From contig OZ244860.1 of the NCBI GenBank assembly GCA_965221035.1, positions 1,798,001 through 1,862,000 of the forward strand: 64,000 nucleotides of DNA, given 5' to 3'. Shown one piece after another: positions 51,114 through 59,823 of the stretch. The DNA is from UBA6522 sp965221035 (lineage in GTDB: Bacteria; Pseudomonadota; Gammaproteobacteria; Steroidobacterales; Rariloculaceae). The translations under genes and the position numbers were made by a program. The notes under the pieces were generated by a model, which was not told the origin of the DNA, did not search any database, and saw only the letters and a program-made list of their open reading frames with translations. Position 1 is the stretch's first letter, and each line of letters starts with the position of its first letter.

Positions 51114-52387
51114 TGCCAACTGCGCGCCGCAAGGTCATCGGCGCCCAGTTCACGGCGAGCCTCATCGGCTGGGCTGTCCTTTCGGGCGGATGCGCATCCC
51201 GGCCCGAGGCGGTGCGCGGCGATGCCATCGATGCGGAGGGCGGATCACAGGTCGTTGCGGAAGGCCCGCAACCACTCGCGGTCGAACCGCCGCCCCTGAC
51301 CGCGCGGCAGGAGGCGCTGCTTGCGCGCAGAACGCAACGCATCGACGAGTTGCTGTCGCGTCCGCTGTCCGCCGAGACCGCCGCGGAAATCGCGCTGCTG
51401 CGGAATCCCGCGGTGGAACGCGCGCTCGAGACACTGGACATGCCCGACTTCGACCGCCTGTTGCTGGCGCATACGGTCAACCCCGCCTTCAACAACGGCC
51501 GACCGCCCGGCACCACGGAAACGCGCATCGAGCGACCGCTTTCGGTCAACGCATTGACCTGGGTCAGCGTCCCGGCGCTTTCCCCGGACTATACAACCGA
51601 GGAACGCGGACCGCGCCTGCAGGCTGCCGATGAAATCGTTTCGCTGCTGTTTTCCGCGCGGCGGGCTTGGGTCCAGGCGGTGGCTTCGCGGCAGTCGCAA
51701 CGCTATCTCGGTGACGTCGTGGAAGCGGTCGAGGCAAGCCGCGACATCATGGAGGCCATGCGCCAGGTCGGCAACGCCACGGAACTCGAATTGCTTCGCG
51801 CCCAGACCCTGTACGCGGACGCCGTTGCCAACCTGACGGCCGCGCAACTCAACGCCGCGCTGGAACGCGAACGGCTGGTGCAGACCCTCGGGCTGTGGGG
51901 TGCGGACGCCGACCGCGTTCAGCTGCCCGAACGGCTTCCCGACCTGCCGCCCGCGGCGATCGGCCCAGACGGACTGGAAGACCGCGCCGTGGCGCAACGT
52001 TTCGATGTTCGCGCCGGGCGGGTCGAGGAACTGGCCGGCGAAGCCGGCGTGCACGCGCGTGCCGACGTGCGCACGGCATGGCTCGCGTACCGGGCCTCCC
52101 ACGATCTGGCGAAGCACGCCCGCGATGCCCTGGTCCCCCTGGCGCAGCGCACATCGGCCGAACAGCTCAAGCGCTACAACGGCATGCTCATCGACGTATT
52201 CGACCTGGTGGCCGACGCCACGCAGCGAATCAACGCGGTGAACGTGGCCCTGGACGCGCAGCGCGACTTCTGGCTCGCCGAGGTGGAGCTGCAGCGGTCC
52301 ATGTCGGGCGTCGGCGTTTCGGCGGATACGGCGCAAACGGCCATTCAGGGCGGCTTCCGACCGGGGACGGTCCATCATGTCCACTGA
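51110..52387 (+). CDS. TolC-family outer-membrane lipoprotein
   Basis: This is a 425-residue predicted lipoprotein (lipobox SGGC near residue 28). The OEP-type helices are seen in AADEIVSLLFSARRAWVQAVASRQSQRYLGDVVEAVEASRDIMEAMRQVGNATELELLRAQTLYADAVANLTAAQLNAALERERLV and a second half ending in INAVNVALDAQRDFWLAEVELQRSM. This matches a TolC/CusC-like channel subunit, although the N-terminal half is short and P/R-rich. It is coupled to the upstream small gene and sits 50 bp before the multicopper oxidase, a pairing frequent in copper-resistance loci. The last codons fall in a 32-bp direct repeat. Confidence 0.85.
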   Translation: MMPTARRKVIGAQFTASLIGWAVLSGGCASRPEAVRGDAIDAEGGSQVVAEGPQPLAVEPPPLTARQEALLARRTQRIDELLSRPLSAETAAEIALLRNPAVERALETLDMPDFDRLLLAHTVNPAFNNGRPPGTTETRIERPLSVNALTWVSVPALSPDYTTEERGPRLQAADEIVSLLFSARRAWVQAVASRQSQRYLGDVVEAVEASRDIMEAMRQVGNATELELLRAQTLYADAVANLTAAQLNAALERERLVQTLGLWGADADRVQLPERLPDLPPAAIGPDGLEDRAVAQRFDVRAGRVEELAGEAGVHARADVRTAWLAYRASHDLAKHARDALVPLAQRTSAEQLKRYNGMLIDVFDLVADATQRINAVNVALDAQRDFWLAEVELQRSMSGVGVSADTAQTAIQGGFRPGTVHHVH

Positions 52388-52432
52388 CCGGCGATAAATC
52401 GGGGACTGTCCATCATGCCCACTGACTGGCGA
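52363..52432. repeat. 32-bp direct repeat at the end of the TolC-like gene
   Basis: Two copies (52363-52394 and 52401-52432) match at 29 of 32 positions and start GGGGAC(G/T)GTCCATCATG. The first copy supplies the C-terminal codons and stop of the TolC-like gene, the second lies just before the multicopper oxidase ATG. GGACNGTCC is palindromic, so this may be a dispersed repeat or protein-binding site. Confidence 0.7.
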
Positions 52433-52437
52433 ATCAC

Positions 52438-53718
52438 ATGGTGTCCCGCCGCCACTTTCTGACCAGCGCCGCGGGGGCGTTGGTGGGCGCCGGCGCAGTG
52501 GCGCGCAACGCCGCGGCGCAGATACCCGAGGCGCCCCGTTCCGAGTCGCCAGCGACCGAGCCCCCCGTCGCGCCAGCGTCGGGACCGCCGTTCAAACCGG
52601 TGATCACGCTGAACGGCTGGTCGATGCCATGGCGCATGAACGACGGCGTCAAGGAATTCCACCTCATCGCGCAACCGGTCCTGCGTGAAATGGCTCCCGG
52701 AATGACCGCGCACCTCTGGGGCTACAACGGCCAGTCGCCGGGACCGACCATCGAATGCGTCGAAGGCGACAGGGTGCGCGTGTTCGTCACCAACCGGCTG
52801 CCCGAATACACGTCGATCCACTGGCATGGCGTGCGCCTGCCGAATGGCATGGACGGGGTGACAGGACTCACCCAGCCGCCCATTCAACCCGGGGAAACCT
52901 GGGTCTACGAGTTCGAGATGCGGCACGCCGGCACCTTCATGTACCACCCTCACGCCGACGACATGGTGCAGATCGCCATGGGCCTGATGGGGTTCATCGT
53001 GGTGCATCCGCTGGATCCCGCGGAGCGGGCCGTGGACCGGGATTTCGTCTTTCTCATGAGCGCGTTCGACATCGAACCCGGCAGCTACACGCCAAGGGTC
53101 CTCACTCACACCGACTTCAACCTCTGGACCTGGAACAGCCGCGTGTTCCCCGGCATCGCGCCGCTGGTCGCGCGGCAGGGAGACAGGGTCAGGGTCCGGA
53201 TGGGCAACCTCACCATGATCAACCACCCCATCCACCTGCACGGCCACTCCTTCGAGGTCACCGGGACCGACGGCGGCTGGGTCCCTCCCTCGGCGCGCTG
53301 GCCCGAGGCCACCGTCGACATCGGCGTCGGCCAGATGCGGGCCATCGAATTCGTCGCGGAAGCGCCCGGGGACTGGGCGTTCCACTGCCACAAGACCCAC
53401 CACACCATGAACGCCATGGGGCACGAGGTCATGACCTCGATCGGCGTCGACTTCGAGGAGGCCGCCTTGAAACTGCGGCGCCTGATCCCCCAGTACATGG
53501 CGATGGGGGATCGTGGCATGGCCGAAATGGCCTCCATGAGGATGGAACTGCCGGAAAACACGCTGCCCATGATGGCGGGAGAAGGACCCCACGGCCCGAT
53601 GGGCATGGGCGGGATGTTCTCCGTGGTCAAGGTGCGCGCCGATCAGCCACCCGGCGACTACACTGACCCCGGCTGGTTCCAACCTCCGCCCGGGTCCATG
53701 GCGTTCAGGACCGAATAG
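52438..53718 (+). CDS. Tat-exported multicopper oxidase (CopA-like)
   Basis: This is a 426-residue oxidase with a twin-arginine signal (SRRHFLTSAAG). Copper ligands are seen as HWHG (residues 128-131), HPH (170-172), HPIHLHGH (263-270) and HCHKTHHTM (316-324), giving the type 1, 2 and 3 sites. Only about two cupredoxin domains fit, shorter than classical CopA. The C-terminus is methionine-rich (MAEMASMRMELPENTLPMMAGEG and MGMGG), as in cuprous oxidases. Likely it oxidises Cu(I) or phenolics in the periplasm. Confidence 0.92.
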   Translation: MVSRRHFLTSAAGALVGAGAVARNAAAQIPEAPRSESPATEPPVAPASGPPFKPVITLNGWSMPWRMNDGVKEFHLIAQPVLREMAPGMTAHLWGYNGQSPGPTIECVEGDRVRVFVTNRLPEYTSIHWHGVRLPNGMDGVTGLTQPPIQPGETWVYEFEMRHAGTFMYHPHADDMVQIAMGLMGFIVVHPLDPAERAVDRDFVFLMSAFDIEPGSYTPRVLTHTDFNLWTWNSRVFPGIAPLVARQGDRVRVRMGNLTMINHPIHLHGHSFEVTGTDGGWVPPSARWPEATVDIGVGQMRAIEFVAEAPGDWAFHCHKTHHTMNAMGHEVMTSIGVDFEEAALKLRRLIPQYMAMGDRGMAEMASMRMELPENTLPMMAGEGPHGPMGMGGMFSVVKVRADQPPGDYTDPGWFQPPPGSMAFRTE

Positions 53719-53736
53719 CGGGGCCCAACGTAGCCA

Positions 53737-54552
53737 ATGAGCGCCCCCCGCCCGATGCGCGGCTCGGCCGATGACGCCGACAGGCATTCCGCCGTAGTGC
53801 TGCAGATTACCGACACCCACCTCTTTGCCTCTGCCGACACGCGGCAAAGGGGAATCAACACGCAAGCCTCGCTGAATGGCGTGCTCGCCAGGGCCCGCTC
53901 CGACATCCGGTGGCCGCCGGACGCCGTCGTCGTCACCGGCGACATCGTCCACGACGGCAGCGGGTCCGGGTACCGGCGCTTTCGCAAGACGCTGGAATCC
54001 CTGGGACCGCCCGCCTACTGCGTACCAGGCAACCATGACAACCCCGAAATCCTCGAAGATTGCCTCTCAGCGCCGCGAATTCAGGTGTGCGGCGATGCGC
54101 GGCTCGGCGCCTGGCGGATGATCTTCCTGAGCACCTTCGGTGAAGGCGAGGTCGGCGGCGCCCTGGGCGAAGGAGAGCTGTCACGCATGGCCGCGACACT
54201 TGGGAATTATCCGCGTGAGCATGCCCTGATCTGCATGCATCACCCTCCCCTTCCCATGGGCAGCGCCTGGCTCGACACCCCCGGATTGCGCCGTGCCGAC
54301 GCGTTCCTTCGAATCGTGCGGCGACATGCCAACGTGCGCGCGGTGCTCTGGGGCCACGTGCACCAGGCCTCGGATCGCATCCTGGGCGGCGTGCGATTCC
54401 TGAGCGCCCCGTCCACCTGCTCTCAGTTCCTCCCCCAAAGCGACGAGTTCAAGATCGACAGCCGCCCGCCCGGCATGCGCTGGCTGAATCTGGAGCCGGA
54501 CGGCGGACTGGCCACCGAGGTGGTGCGGGTGGCGGAGCCGGCAACGGGATGA
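53737..54552 (+). CDS. Metallophosphoesterase, CpdA-like
   Basis: This is a 271-residue calcineurin-like phosphoesterase without an obvious signal peptide. Metal-binding motifs are ITDTHLF, VVTGDIVHDG, VPGNHDN, CMHHPP and GHVHQ, the pattern of class III cyclic-nucleotide phosphodiesterases such as CpdA. cAMP hydrolysis is plausible, not shown. It lies 18 bp after the multicopper oxidase, so it may share its transcript. Confidence 0.85.
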   Translation: MSAPRPMRGSADDADRHSAVVLQITDTHLFASADTRQRGINTQASLNGVLARARSDIRWPPDAVVVTGDIVHDGSGSGYRRFRKTLESLGPPAYCVPGNHDNPEILEDCLSAPRIQVCGDARLGAWRMIFLSTFGEGEVGGALGEGELSRMAATLGNYPREHALICMHHPPLPMGSAWLDTPGLRRADAFLRIVRRHANVRAVLWGHVHQASDRILGGVRFLSAPSTCSQFLPQSDEFKIDSRPPGMRWLNLEPDGGLATEVVRVAEPATG

Positions 54553-54614
54553 AGCGCCGACCCGCGAACGCGTTGGCGCTCCCGGCGTGCCGTGATGCGA
54601 CGGACCAGGTTTGA

Positions 54615-55535
54615 CTAGACGCCGTCGATATACTCCCGCATCCGCGCCTTGACGGCTTCGTCGGGCAGCGCTCCAAGGGCGGTGCCGGCGTTTTCGTCCA
54701 TATGGGCCGGATTGCTGGTTTCGGTCAGCACACAGGTGACCGTGGGGTGGGCAAGGATGTATTTCAGGGAGAACTGGGCCCAACTGGTGCAGTCGAACTC
54801 TGCCGTCCAGTCGGGCAACGGCACGCCTTCGAGCGCATCGAAATAGAAGCCGTTCATGAACGGGCGGTTGATGACTACGGCCAGCCCCATGTCGGCGGCC
54901 AGTGGCAGCACCCGCTGCTCGGCCCCGCGCTCGGAAATAGAGTAGTTCACCTGGATGAAATCCGGCGTCTCGCGCTGCAGGAAGGCTTCGAGCGGCGCGT
55001 AAAGGGCTTCGTTGGACACCGTCACGCCGATGTAGCGGGCCTCGCCCGCCGCCTTCCACTCCATCAGGCTGGGCCAGTGGGACTCCAGGTCGGTGAGGCT
55101 GAAAATCTGCGCCAGGTCCAGGGTGCGGCGACCGTAATGTTCCTGGGTCTGCCGGAACTGCCGGACTCCGGCTTCCCGGCCCTCCACGGTGACTTTCGTT
55201 GCCACGAACAGGCTGTCGCGCAGGTCTGGCTCGGCCAGCACACGGCCCAGCCCGGCGTCATCGATCGCGTCCCGAGGCCAGGTGTCGACCACGCTGCCGC
55301 CCCGGGCGTGCAACGCCCGCAGCACCGCGGCCAGGGGTTCGGTGCCGCGCTCCGAGACTTCCGACACCACCTTCGTGGCGCCCAGGCCGACGACGGGAAG
55401 CATCTCTCCGGTGGACGGGATGGGACGGCGGGGCATGGTCTCCTGGGCCAGCGCGGCGTTCCCTCCGAGCGCCGAAACCGCCGTGACCGCCGAAGCCGCC
55501 GCAATGAATTCCCTCCGATTGGTCGTACAAGCCAT
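54615..55535 (-). CDS. Tat-exported aldo/keto reductase-like protein, degenerate active site
   Basis: This is a 306-residue protein with a twin-arginine signal (NRREFIAAASA) and a (beta/alpha)8 aldo-keto reductase domain starting PVVGLGATKV. Of the catalytic tetrad, Asp84 (SVVDTWP) and Lys114 (VATKV) can be aligned. The usual Tyr after Asp is absent, and the QIH histidine is Phe145 (AQIFSL). The NADPH-binding C-terminal region around VTCVLTETSNPAHMDENAG is partly recognisable. It may have lost reductase activity. It lies 13 bp downstream of an exported hydrolase and may share its transcript. Confidence 0.8.
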   Translation of the reverse strand: MACTTNRREFIAAASAVTAVSALGGNAALAQETMPRRPIPSTGEMLPVVGLGATKVVSEVSERGTEPLAAVLRALHARGGSVVDTWPRDAIDDAGLGRVLAEPDLRDSLFVATKVTVEGREAGVRQFRQTQEHYGRRTLDLAQIFSLTDLESHWPSLMEWKAAGEARYIGVTVSNEALYAPLEAFLQRETPDFIQVNYSISERGAEQRVLPLAADMGLAVVINRPFMNGFYFDALEGVPLPDWTAEFDCTSWAQFSLKYILAHPTVTCVLTETSNPAHMDENAGTALGALPDEAVKARMREYIDGV

Positions 55536-55548
55536 CTTGCCCTCCTTG

Positions 55549-56565
55549 CTATTTCAGGTGCCGGTCAAAGAACGCGATGGAATCGGCGACGACTTCGAGC
55601 TGGATCGGGTCCGGCTCGTACTCGCCGTCGGCGTTGCGTTCCACGTAGGCAAAACCGTGCACTTCGTGGTCGTAGCTCTTCCATTCCACGTCCTTGCCGG
55701 CTTCCTCCAGGAGCTCGTAATTGATCCTGAAGATATCCTGGTTGTGGTCGCGGTCACGCCCCTGGACGAAGATCGGCAGATCGATGGGGGCGATTCGTTC
55801 CATGGCCAGGGCGCGGTCGATGTACCCGTAGGTCGTCTCGATCTTCCGGGCGAGATAGGCGTCGTCGTACTCCGCGGCCGTCTCGGGTTCTTCCCGGTCG
55901 GCCGGAGCGGTCGAATCCATCGCCCGGCGGCCCAGAAACGCGGCCGACGCCGGTTCGCTGGCAATACCCGCCGTGATGCCACCGTAGACGCTGGCCATTT
56001 TCATGAGCATCTCGCCACCGTGGCTCATGCCCATGTAACCGATCCGGTCGGCGTCAATCTCCGGCAGGGACTTGAGGTATTCGATGGTGGCGATGACATC
56101 CTCGTATTCGAATGGCGGCCGGTTCAAGACGGCGCGACCCGACCAGGGGCGGTCCGATAGCAGCGTGCCGTCATACGGTGGCGATTCGACTTCGGAACGA
56201 TAGCGCAGCCAGACCACCGCGTAGCCCGCGTCGAGGAATCGCTCCTGGGTCCAGCTGCGATTGTGGCTGTAGTCGCGGACGTAGCCCAGACCTTCGCCAC
56301 CGTTGCCCGAGGCGAACAGCACGACCGGAAAAGGCCCGTCGCCCGTGGGGGTGCGCAGACCGACAGCCGTGTACAGCCCGTCATGTGTCTCGACCAGGTG
56401 GTAGGAAACCGGCCGGGATGACCCCGCAATTTCTTCGGTGTCGTAGACAAGCCCGGTCTGGGCCCGCGTCGTGACCGGGGAGACCGCCAATGCGGCCACA
56501 GCGGTCGCCGTGGCGACCGTCGCGCCTGAAACAAGTGGGAGCAGACGTTCGGACAAGCGGTTCAT
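55549..56565 (-). CDS. Exported alpha/beta hydrolase (dienelactone hydrolase/prolyl-oligopeptidase type)
   Basis: This is a 338-residue secreted hydrolase. I chose the ATG at 56565 because of a strong AGGAGGAG site and because a signal peptide follows (ending TTRAQ). The longer frame to 56667 is unsupported. The nucleophile elbow is GMSHGGEM, and the histidine lies in DHEVHGFAYV. The oxyanion stretch VVLFASGNGGEG precedes it. The substrate is unknown. It is the first gene of a pair with the degenerate reductase. Confidence 0.85.
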   Translation of the reverse strand: MNRLSERLLPLVSGATVATATAVAALAVSPVTTRAQTGLVYDTEEIAGSSRPVSYHLVETHDGLYTAVGLRTPTGDGPFPVVLFASGNGGEGLGYVRDYSHNRSWTQERFLDAGYAVVWLRYRSEVESPPYDGTLLSDRPWSGRAVLNRPPFEYEDVIATIEYLKSLPEIDADRIGYMGMSHGGEMLMKMASVYGGITAGIASEPASAAFLGRRAMDSTAPADREEPETAAEYDDAYLARKIETTYGYIDRALAMERIAPIDLPIFVQGRDRDHNQDIFRINYELLEEAGKDVEWKSYDHEVHGFAYVERNADGEYEPDPIQLEVVADSIAFFDRHLK

Positions 56566-56715
56566 GATATCTCCTCCTGACTCTCGTGATCTCACGGGAT
56601 TCAAGGGATTCAAGGCTCCGACGGATCCCTCTCCAACTCTACTATCCGGAACACCGTCATCCAACACCGCAGTGCCCGTCCCGCATGAACGTTAATTCAG
56701 GCTAGACTGGGCCGC

Positions 56716-57807
56716 ATGAGCTACGCAAGTCGGAAATCTCGATACCTGCGGCGATTCCGGCCCACGGCGGCGACCTTGATCTGGCTGCTGGCGGGTGCCG
56801 CCGCGCATGCCCAGCAAGTCGTTCCGCTCACTGTCGTCAGCGGTTATCCTCCCACCGCCCTGTGGGTGGAGACGTTTCGCACCCACTTCATTCCCGAGGC
56901 CGACCGGCTGCTCGGCGCCGGGGGCCGCTACGCGATCGACTGGAACACTCCGCTCGGAAGCCTGACCCGGCCCGGCGGGGCATTCGAGGCGGTGCAGTAC
57001 GGTGTGGCGGACATCGGTATCATCACCACGCCCTTTCATGCGGACAAGATTCCCTTCTACAACATCAGCTACGTCACCCCCTTCGTGACGACCGACATCG
57101 GACTGGTGGTCCGGACCGTGAGCGACCTGCATGACCGCTACCCTGCACTCCGGGAACTCTGGCGGGACTATCGACAAGTCTACCTGGTCACGGCCGGACT
57201 GGTGGACACCTACCAGGCGCTGACGCGCCGACCGATCGGGGCGCTCAGCGATTTTCGCGGTCTGAAGATGTCGGGCGTCGGTCTGAACCTGCTGTACTTC
57301 GAGGGTCTGGATGCCGTCGCGGTGAGTGCCGGGCTGGTCGACTTCTACAACAACCTGTCCACGGGCCTGACCGACGGGGCCATTGTCTGGCCGGAGGCGA
57401 TCATCTCGTACAAGCTCCACGAGGTCGGTCCCTACCTGGTCGATGCCCGTCTCGGTGCTGTGAACTCCGTCGCGCTGAGCGCCAATGAACGCACCTGGGA
57501 CCGGTTGCCCGAAGAGGTTCGCCAGGCGCTGCTTGCCGCGGCCCAGGCCTATCGCGATGCGCTGGCAGAGGAGACCGTGCGCAGAAGCGAAAGGGCGATG
57601 GCGTCCTTCCATGCCCTGGGCGGCACGATCATCGCGCTATCCGACCAACAGCGCCGCGAGTGGGCGGCCTCGGTGCCGGACCTGGCCGGCGCCTGGGTGG
57701 CGGACATCGAGCGCCGGGGGTTGCCGGGCGGCGAGCTTCTGTCGGCATACATGGACGCCATGCGGGACAACGGACAGCCGATCATGCGGCATTGGGACCG
57801 GGAATAA
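56716..57807 (+). CDS. TRAP transporter solute-binding protein, DctP family
   Basis: This is a 363-residue periplasmic binding protein with a signal peptide (about residues 1-32, ending AHA). The DctP pattern is seen in GGAFEAVQYGVADIGIITTPFHADKIP, the arginine region RRPIGALSDFRGLKMSGVG, and a long C-terminal helix with RRSERAMASFHALGGTIIALSD. Substrates are usually carboxylates or sulfonates. The DctQ/DctM membrane subunits are not encoded nearby, so it is an orphan in this window. Confidence 0.88.
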   Translation: MSYASRKSRYLRRFRPTAATLIWLLAGAAAHAQQVVPLTVVSGYPPTALWVETFRTHFIPEADRLLGAGGRYAIDWNTPLGSLTRPGGAFEAVQYGVADIGIITTPFHADKIPFYNISYVTPFVTTDIGLVVRTVSDLHDRYPALRELWRDYRQVYLVTAGLVDTYQALTRRPIGALSDFRGLKMSGVGLNLLYFEGLDAVAVSAGLVDFYNNLSTGLTDGAIVWPEAIISYKLHEVGPYLVDARLGAVNSVALSANERTWDRLPEEVRQALLAAAQAYRDALAEETVRRSERAMASFHALGGTIIALSDQQRREWAASVPDLAGAWVADIERRGLPGGELLSAYMDAMRDNGQPIMRHWDRE

Positions 57808-57853
57808 CGGGGAGGCGCCGCGACGAATCGTTTCCGCATGCAGTAGCGCCGGT

Positions 57854-59788
57854 TCAACCCGCAAGGGCGCTTCCCTCCGGGCCATCCAGTCCGAGCGAGT
57901 CCCTGATGGGTTGCAGATGCGTCTCGTAATGCTTCCACTGTTCCAGGCCGCTGGTGTACAGCGGTTGCCGAACCTGCTCCGAACTGGCCGTCCGCACCGC
58001 GCGGCGCGACTTGTGAAATTCCAGGCAATCGGGGTGAAATGGCAGTCCGCAGTGGTCGAGCAGCCTGCGCACCTCGGTCTCGATGTCCCCGACAACATCC
58101 TCGTAACGCACCAGACAGATCTGACCCGGCAACACGGCATTCCAGTGGGCCATGAGCCGGAGGTAGGTCCGGTAGTACCTGGCGACATCCTCCAGGCTGT
58201 AGGAGAATTCCTGGCCTTCCGCGAAGAGCTGCTTGTACACGCTGAAACAGCAGGCCATGGGGTCCCGGCGCGCATCGATGATCCGGGCGTTGGGCAGTAT
58301 CAGCTTGATCAGCCCGATGTGGCGAAAGTTGTTCGGCATCTTGTCCGTGAAGTAGGCCGCTCCCTGCCGGTGGATGCTCGTCGAGGCGATGTACTGCTCA
58401 CCCAGCTTGCGCAGGGTTTCGGGTCGCAACCGGCGCAGGACTCCGGGGTATTCGGGCTCGCTCCGCCGGGCCGGCCGACCGTTGAGCTTGTGCGCCAACG
58501 CGAGAATGTCGGGCAGCTCGAACGTGCCGTCCACCTGGGGATGCGAGGCCAGAATCTGTTCCAGGAGCGTCGAGCCGGAGCGCGGCAGTCCGACGATGAA
58601 AATCGGGTCGGCAGCAGGCCACCCAACGCCTGCGCGCTGCTCGAAGAGCCGCCGGCCGCAGGCGCTGACCTGCCGCTCCGCTTCCGCCTCGACTCGAAGC
58701 GGGTCGTAATTCGTTTCCGACTTTTTCAGGCGGTTGCCGCGCGCATAGTACCCGAACGAGTCGGCGTACTCGCCGCGATTCTCCAGCGCCTTGCCCAGGG
58801 CGAAACACAGATGGTAACGGTCCACAAACGACGTGCCGGCGTCCGCCTCGCGGGCCTTCATCCCTTCGACCTCCGGGTCCTCGAACTGGTAGGTCTTGAG
58901 GTTTCCGAGGCTCCACCACGCGTCACCGAAGTCGGGCTTGAGTTGTGTCGCCCGCCGATACGAAGCGATCGCCTGCTCCTGGCGGCCAACGGTCTTCAGG
59001 GCGTGACCCTGATGCAGGAAGTTGAGCGGATTGGGGTGCTCCCGGGTGAGTTGCCTGTAGGTAGACAGCGACGCCTCGGTTTCCCCAACCGCCAGGCTGA
59101 TGCTGGCGTACATGGAACGATAGAGCTCGTTGCCGGGATCCGATTCGAGCAGGATCCTGACCTGCTCCAGGGCCGGCCCGAACTTCTGACGTTTTCGCAG
59201 CACGTTGACGTAGTCGACCCGCGCGGCCCGAAATCCCGGTTGAAAGACCAGCGCGCTCTCCAACAGGAATTCGGCGTCGTCGAGAATATTGAGTTCGGCC
59301 CCGATATTCGCCAGCAACCTCATTCCCTCGGTGTTCCTGGGGAATCGCTTGAGGAAGTCCCGGCAGAGAAGTTCCGCCCGGCGCAGTTTCTTGCGGTGCA
59401 GCAGGCTCGCCACGTCGCGCAGGTCCTTCGGCATCCCGCGCAGGAACCTGGCTCGCGCCCGCGCCTTCGCCGCATCGCCGGCGTCCCCGCGGGCCTGCCG
59501 GAGGTCGGCGAGCGCCTCCCAGCTCGGAAGTAGCGCCGGGTTCAGCCGGGTGGCCTTCTCATAGGCACCGACGGCATCGTTGGGTGCCGCAAGCGCAGCG
59601 TGCGCACGCCCGAGTTCCTGGAACACGAGCGAGTCGTTCGGGGAGCGGCGCGCAGCTTCCAGCAGCACGTCCAGCGCGGCCGCCGGTTGGTTCTCCTCAA
59701 GGTGGCGCCGACCGATTTGCAACAGGTCGTCCGCGTCGCCCTGGTGCCCGGCGGGCCCAGCAGGCGATTCAGGATCGAATGGCGTCAA
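57854..59788 (-). CDS. TPR-repeat sulfotransferase
   Basis: This is a 644-residue two-part protein. The first about 380 residues are TPR-like repeats (AALDVLLEAARRSPNDSLVFQELGRAHAAL, QEQAIASYRRATQLKPDFGDAWWSLGNL and others). The C-terminal domain is a sulfotransferase. The 5'-phosphosulfate loop of PAPS binding is VGLPRSGSTLLEQIL, and the 3'-phosphate region has ARRDPMACCFSVYK. Such proteins may sulfate peptides or exported ligands. A TTG at 59788 is the likely start, 35 bp after the TonB-receptor stop, so co-transcription is probable. Confidence 0.88.
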   Translation of the reverse strand: MTPFDPESPAGPAGHQGDADDLLQIGRRHLEENQPAAALDVLLEAARRSPNDSLVFQELGRAHAALAAPNDAVGAYEKATRLNPALLPSWEALADLRQARGDAGDAAKARARARFLRGMPKDLRDVASLLHRKKLRRAELLCRDFLKRFPRNTEGMRLLANIGAELNILDDAEFLLESALVFQPGFRAARVDYVNVLRKRQKFGPALEQVRILLESDPGNELYRSMYASISLAVGETEASLSTYRQLTREHPNPLNFLHQGHALKTVGRQEQAIASYRRATQLKPDFGDAWWSLGNLKTYQFEDPEVEGMKAREADAGTSFVDRYHLCFALGKALENRGEYADSFGYYARGNRLKKSETNYDPLRVEAEAERQVSACGRRLFEQRAGVGWPAADPIFIVGLPRSGSTLLEQILASHPQVDGTFELPDILALAHKLNGRPARRSEPEYPGVLRRLRPETLRKLGEQYIASTSIHRQGAAYFTDKMPNNFRHIGLIKLILPNARIIDARRDPMACCFSVYKQLFAEGQEFSYSLEDVARYYRTYLRLMAHWNAVLPGQICLVRYEDVVGDIETEVRRLLDHCGLPFHPDCLEFHKSRRAVRTASSEQVRQPLYTSGLEQWKHYETHLQPIRDSLGLDGPEGSALAG

Positions 59789-59823
59789 GCGATCTGGACG
59801 ATCCGGCGTCGTACTGGACAGGA

